Shown piece by piece: positions 62,832 through 64,000 of a DNA stretch of 64,000 bases. Both the position numbers and the translations under genes were made by a program. The stretch is from Siniperca chuatsi (Eukaryota > Chordata > Actinopteri > Centrarchiformes > Sinipercidae), in assembly GCF_020085105.1 (NCBI RefSeq), contig NC_058048.1, positions 8,242,862 through 8,306,861 of the forward strand, given 5' to 3'. Every line of letters begins with the position of its first letter. Positions within the stretch are counted from its first letter, which is position 1. The notes beneath the pieces are model-generated. The model was not told where the DNA came from and made no database searches. It was given only the letters and a program-made list of their open reading frames with translations.

Positions 62832-64000
62832 CTGGAGAGGAGAGACAGACAAGTGAGGCCATTTTAAGTATTGCAAAGTAATGAAAATTAGAGGAGATTA
62901 AGCCAGAAGGGAGTTAGCGACATTTTGGGTAAAATATGAAGTCTGCAGTGACTGTACAGGTAATGGAGAAGGGACACTTCACCAGAGCTTAATTAACCAA
63001 CATAAAATACTGATTTTTTACTAAAGAGAACACACACTTACAAATCAAATTAGTCACAATTTACTCCTGGTTTAAAAGCTTGATTATCAGCCTTACAGCA
63101 ATATGACACTTTTCACAATGAGATTGACAGGATTTAGCTGTTTTCTGAATCTGTTGTTACATCCCAGACACAATACTGCTGCCAGAACATGCTGTCATAT
63201 TTGTGAATCTCTTGACAAAATTGCTCATAATAACATTACGTACATTACAACGTTACATTTCTTCATGTATTCAATTTTAATGTGACAGTTCCTGCAAAAC
63301 TACTACACGCTGAAGGCCATGAAGTAGACATTTGAAGACAGCCAAATCTATATGCTTACACATAAATAACAGACCTTAACCACTAAATCTCAAAAATGTA
63401 CAAAAACTCACAACAATTTTAATAGAAATGTCAATATTTAGTAAAGGTATTCAGCTAGCTTAACATTAATTATATTTCATAACGAATTATACTTTGGTGC
63501 TGGCAATCACTTTGCAATAGAAGGGGTCAGTGAACTTTCTGAGGGTAGGCGGAGTGTTAAGAGGGGAGATAAGTCTTTCTCATTTTGGAACAAACCTTTT
63601 TCATTAACAGTTCGACACAATGCTGCTTTTACCAGAAAGCAATCCTTGACCTTTGGATAATGTGGTGAGCAAAGATAACAAGATGCAGTTTGCAGAGAGG
63701 CAATGTCACTGACCAGGCTGTACATTTGTGTTTTCATTTAAGTGTGCAGAGATGTAACAACTTGTAAACATGACAAAAGAGCCACTACACAGGCATGCAA
63801 GGGGGTGTGGGTGGGTGGGGGGTGTGGGGGGCAAGAATTGTTAGCAAGCTAACATTGTTAACTATCCTGTTAAATACACTAATGCTACTAATGTGAAATT
63901 TCCCATATCGGTACCATCTGAGTTGCCAAAGGTTGAGTGGTCCTACGTTGTTCTTCAGATTTCAGTGAACAAATTGCTATATGATAGACCTGTCAAAACA
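62832..64000. other. lsamp intron reaching the right edge
   Basis: No further lsamp exon is seen up to the window end; AT-rich, with a G-rich run near 63800-63832. Confidence 0.55.

Noticed and set aside
1-64000. CRISPR arrays, operons, prophage or integrative elements
   Set aside because: Nothing prokaryotic is present; all repeats are eukaryotic transposons or microsatellites.

Overview
The window is eukaryotic nuclear DNA. It has spliced genes with GT/AG introns, long AT-rich non-coding stretches, many (CA)n/(TG)n microsatellites and dense remnants of DNA transposons and LINEs. The gene content (mpzl2, mpzl3, gap43, lsamp), the short introns and the repeat families point to a ray-finned fish, probably a percomorph teleost; the species cannot be named from the sequence alone. 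There is no operon, plasmid, phage or CRISPR structure.

Layout, left to right. 1-7.2 kb: no recognised exon; dispersed repeats, two microsatellites and one homeobox-site-rich stretch. 7.2-11.1 kb (+): myelin protein zero-like 2 (mpzl2), an Ig-V type adhesion protein; the signal-peptide exon was not found, and the last exon is a phase-compatible proposal. 11.2-16.7 kb: a MITE, a tRNA-Gly(GCC) gene on the minus strand beside a LINE tail, and microsatellites. 16.8-30.5 kb (+): a complete six-exon mpzl3 model (252 aa) whose phases are consistent throughout, with foldback transposons in introns 3 and 4. 30.5-36.7 kb: intergenic, with a hAT-type MITE and a transposon inserted into another transposon, both with target-site duplications. 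36.8-51.0 kb (+): gap43 (neuromodulin), three exons, 251 aa, with a GA-rich leader, decayed LINE and hAT copies in intron 2, and a 3' UTR ending near a poly(A) signal at 51.02 kb. 51.1-55.3 kb: a nested transposon block (foldback element > 8-bp-duplicating inverted-repeat element > LINE). 55.3-64 kb (-): the 3' part of lsamp, an IgLON cell-adhesion gene, with its Ig3 exon, GPI-anchor exon and a candidate 21-nt microexon.

mpzl2 and mpzl3 are tandem paralogues encoding single-Ig membrane adhesion proteins. gap43 is a growth-cone calmodulin-binding phosphoprotein and lsamp a neuronal GPI-anchored adhesion protein; they converge tail to tail, as in mammals. The four do not form a pathway. Their linkage is notable because in human the MPZL2/3 pair (11q23) and GAP43-LSAMP (3q13) lie on different chromosomes. 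No obviously new biological system was found. The most useful leads are the lsamp microexon, the acidic mpzl2 tail, the YYN motif in the mpzl3 tail, the mpzl3 upstream ORFs and the datable nested transposons.
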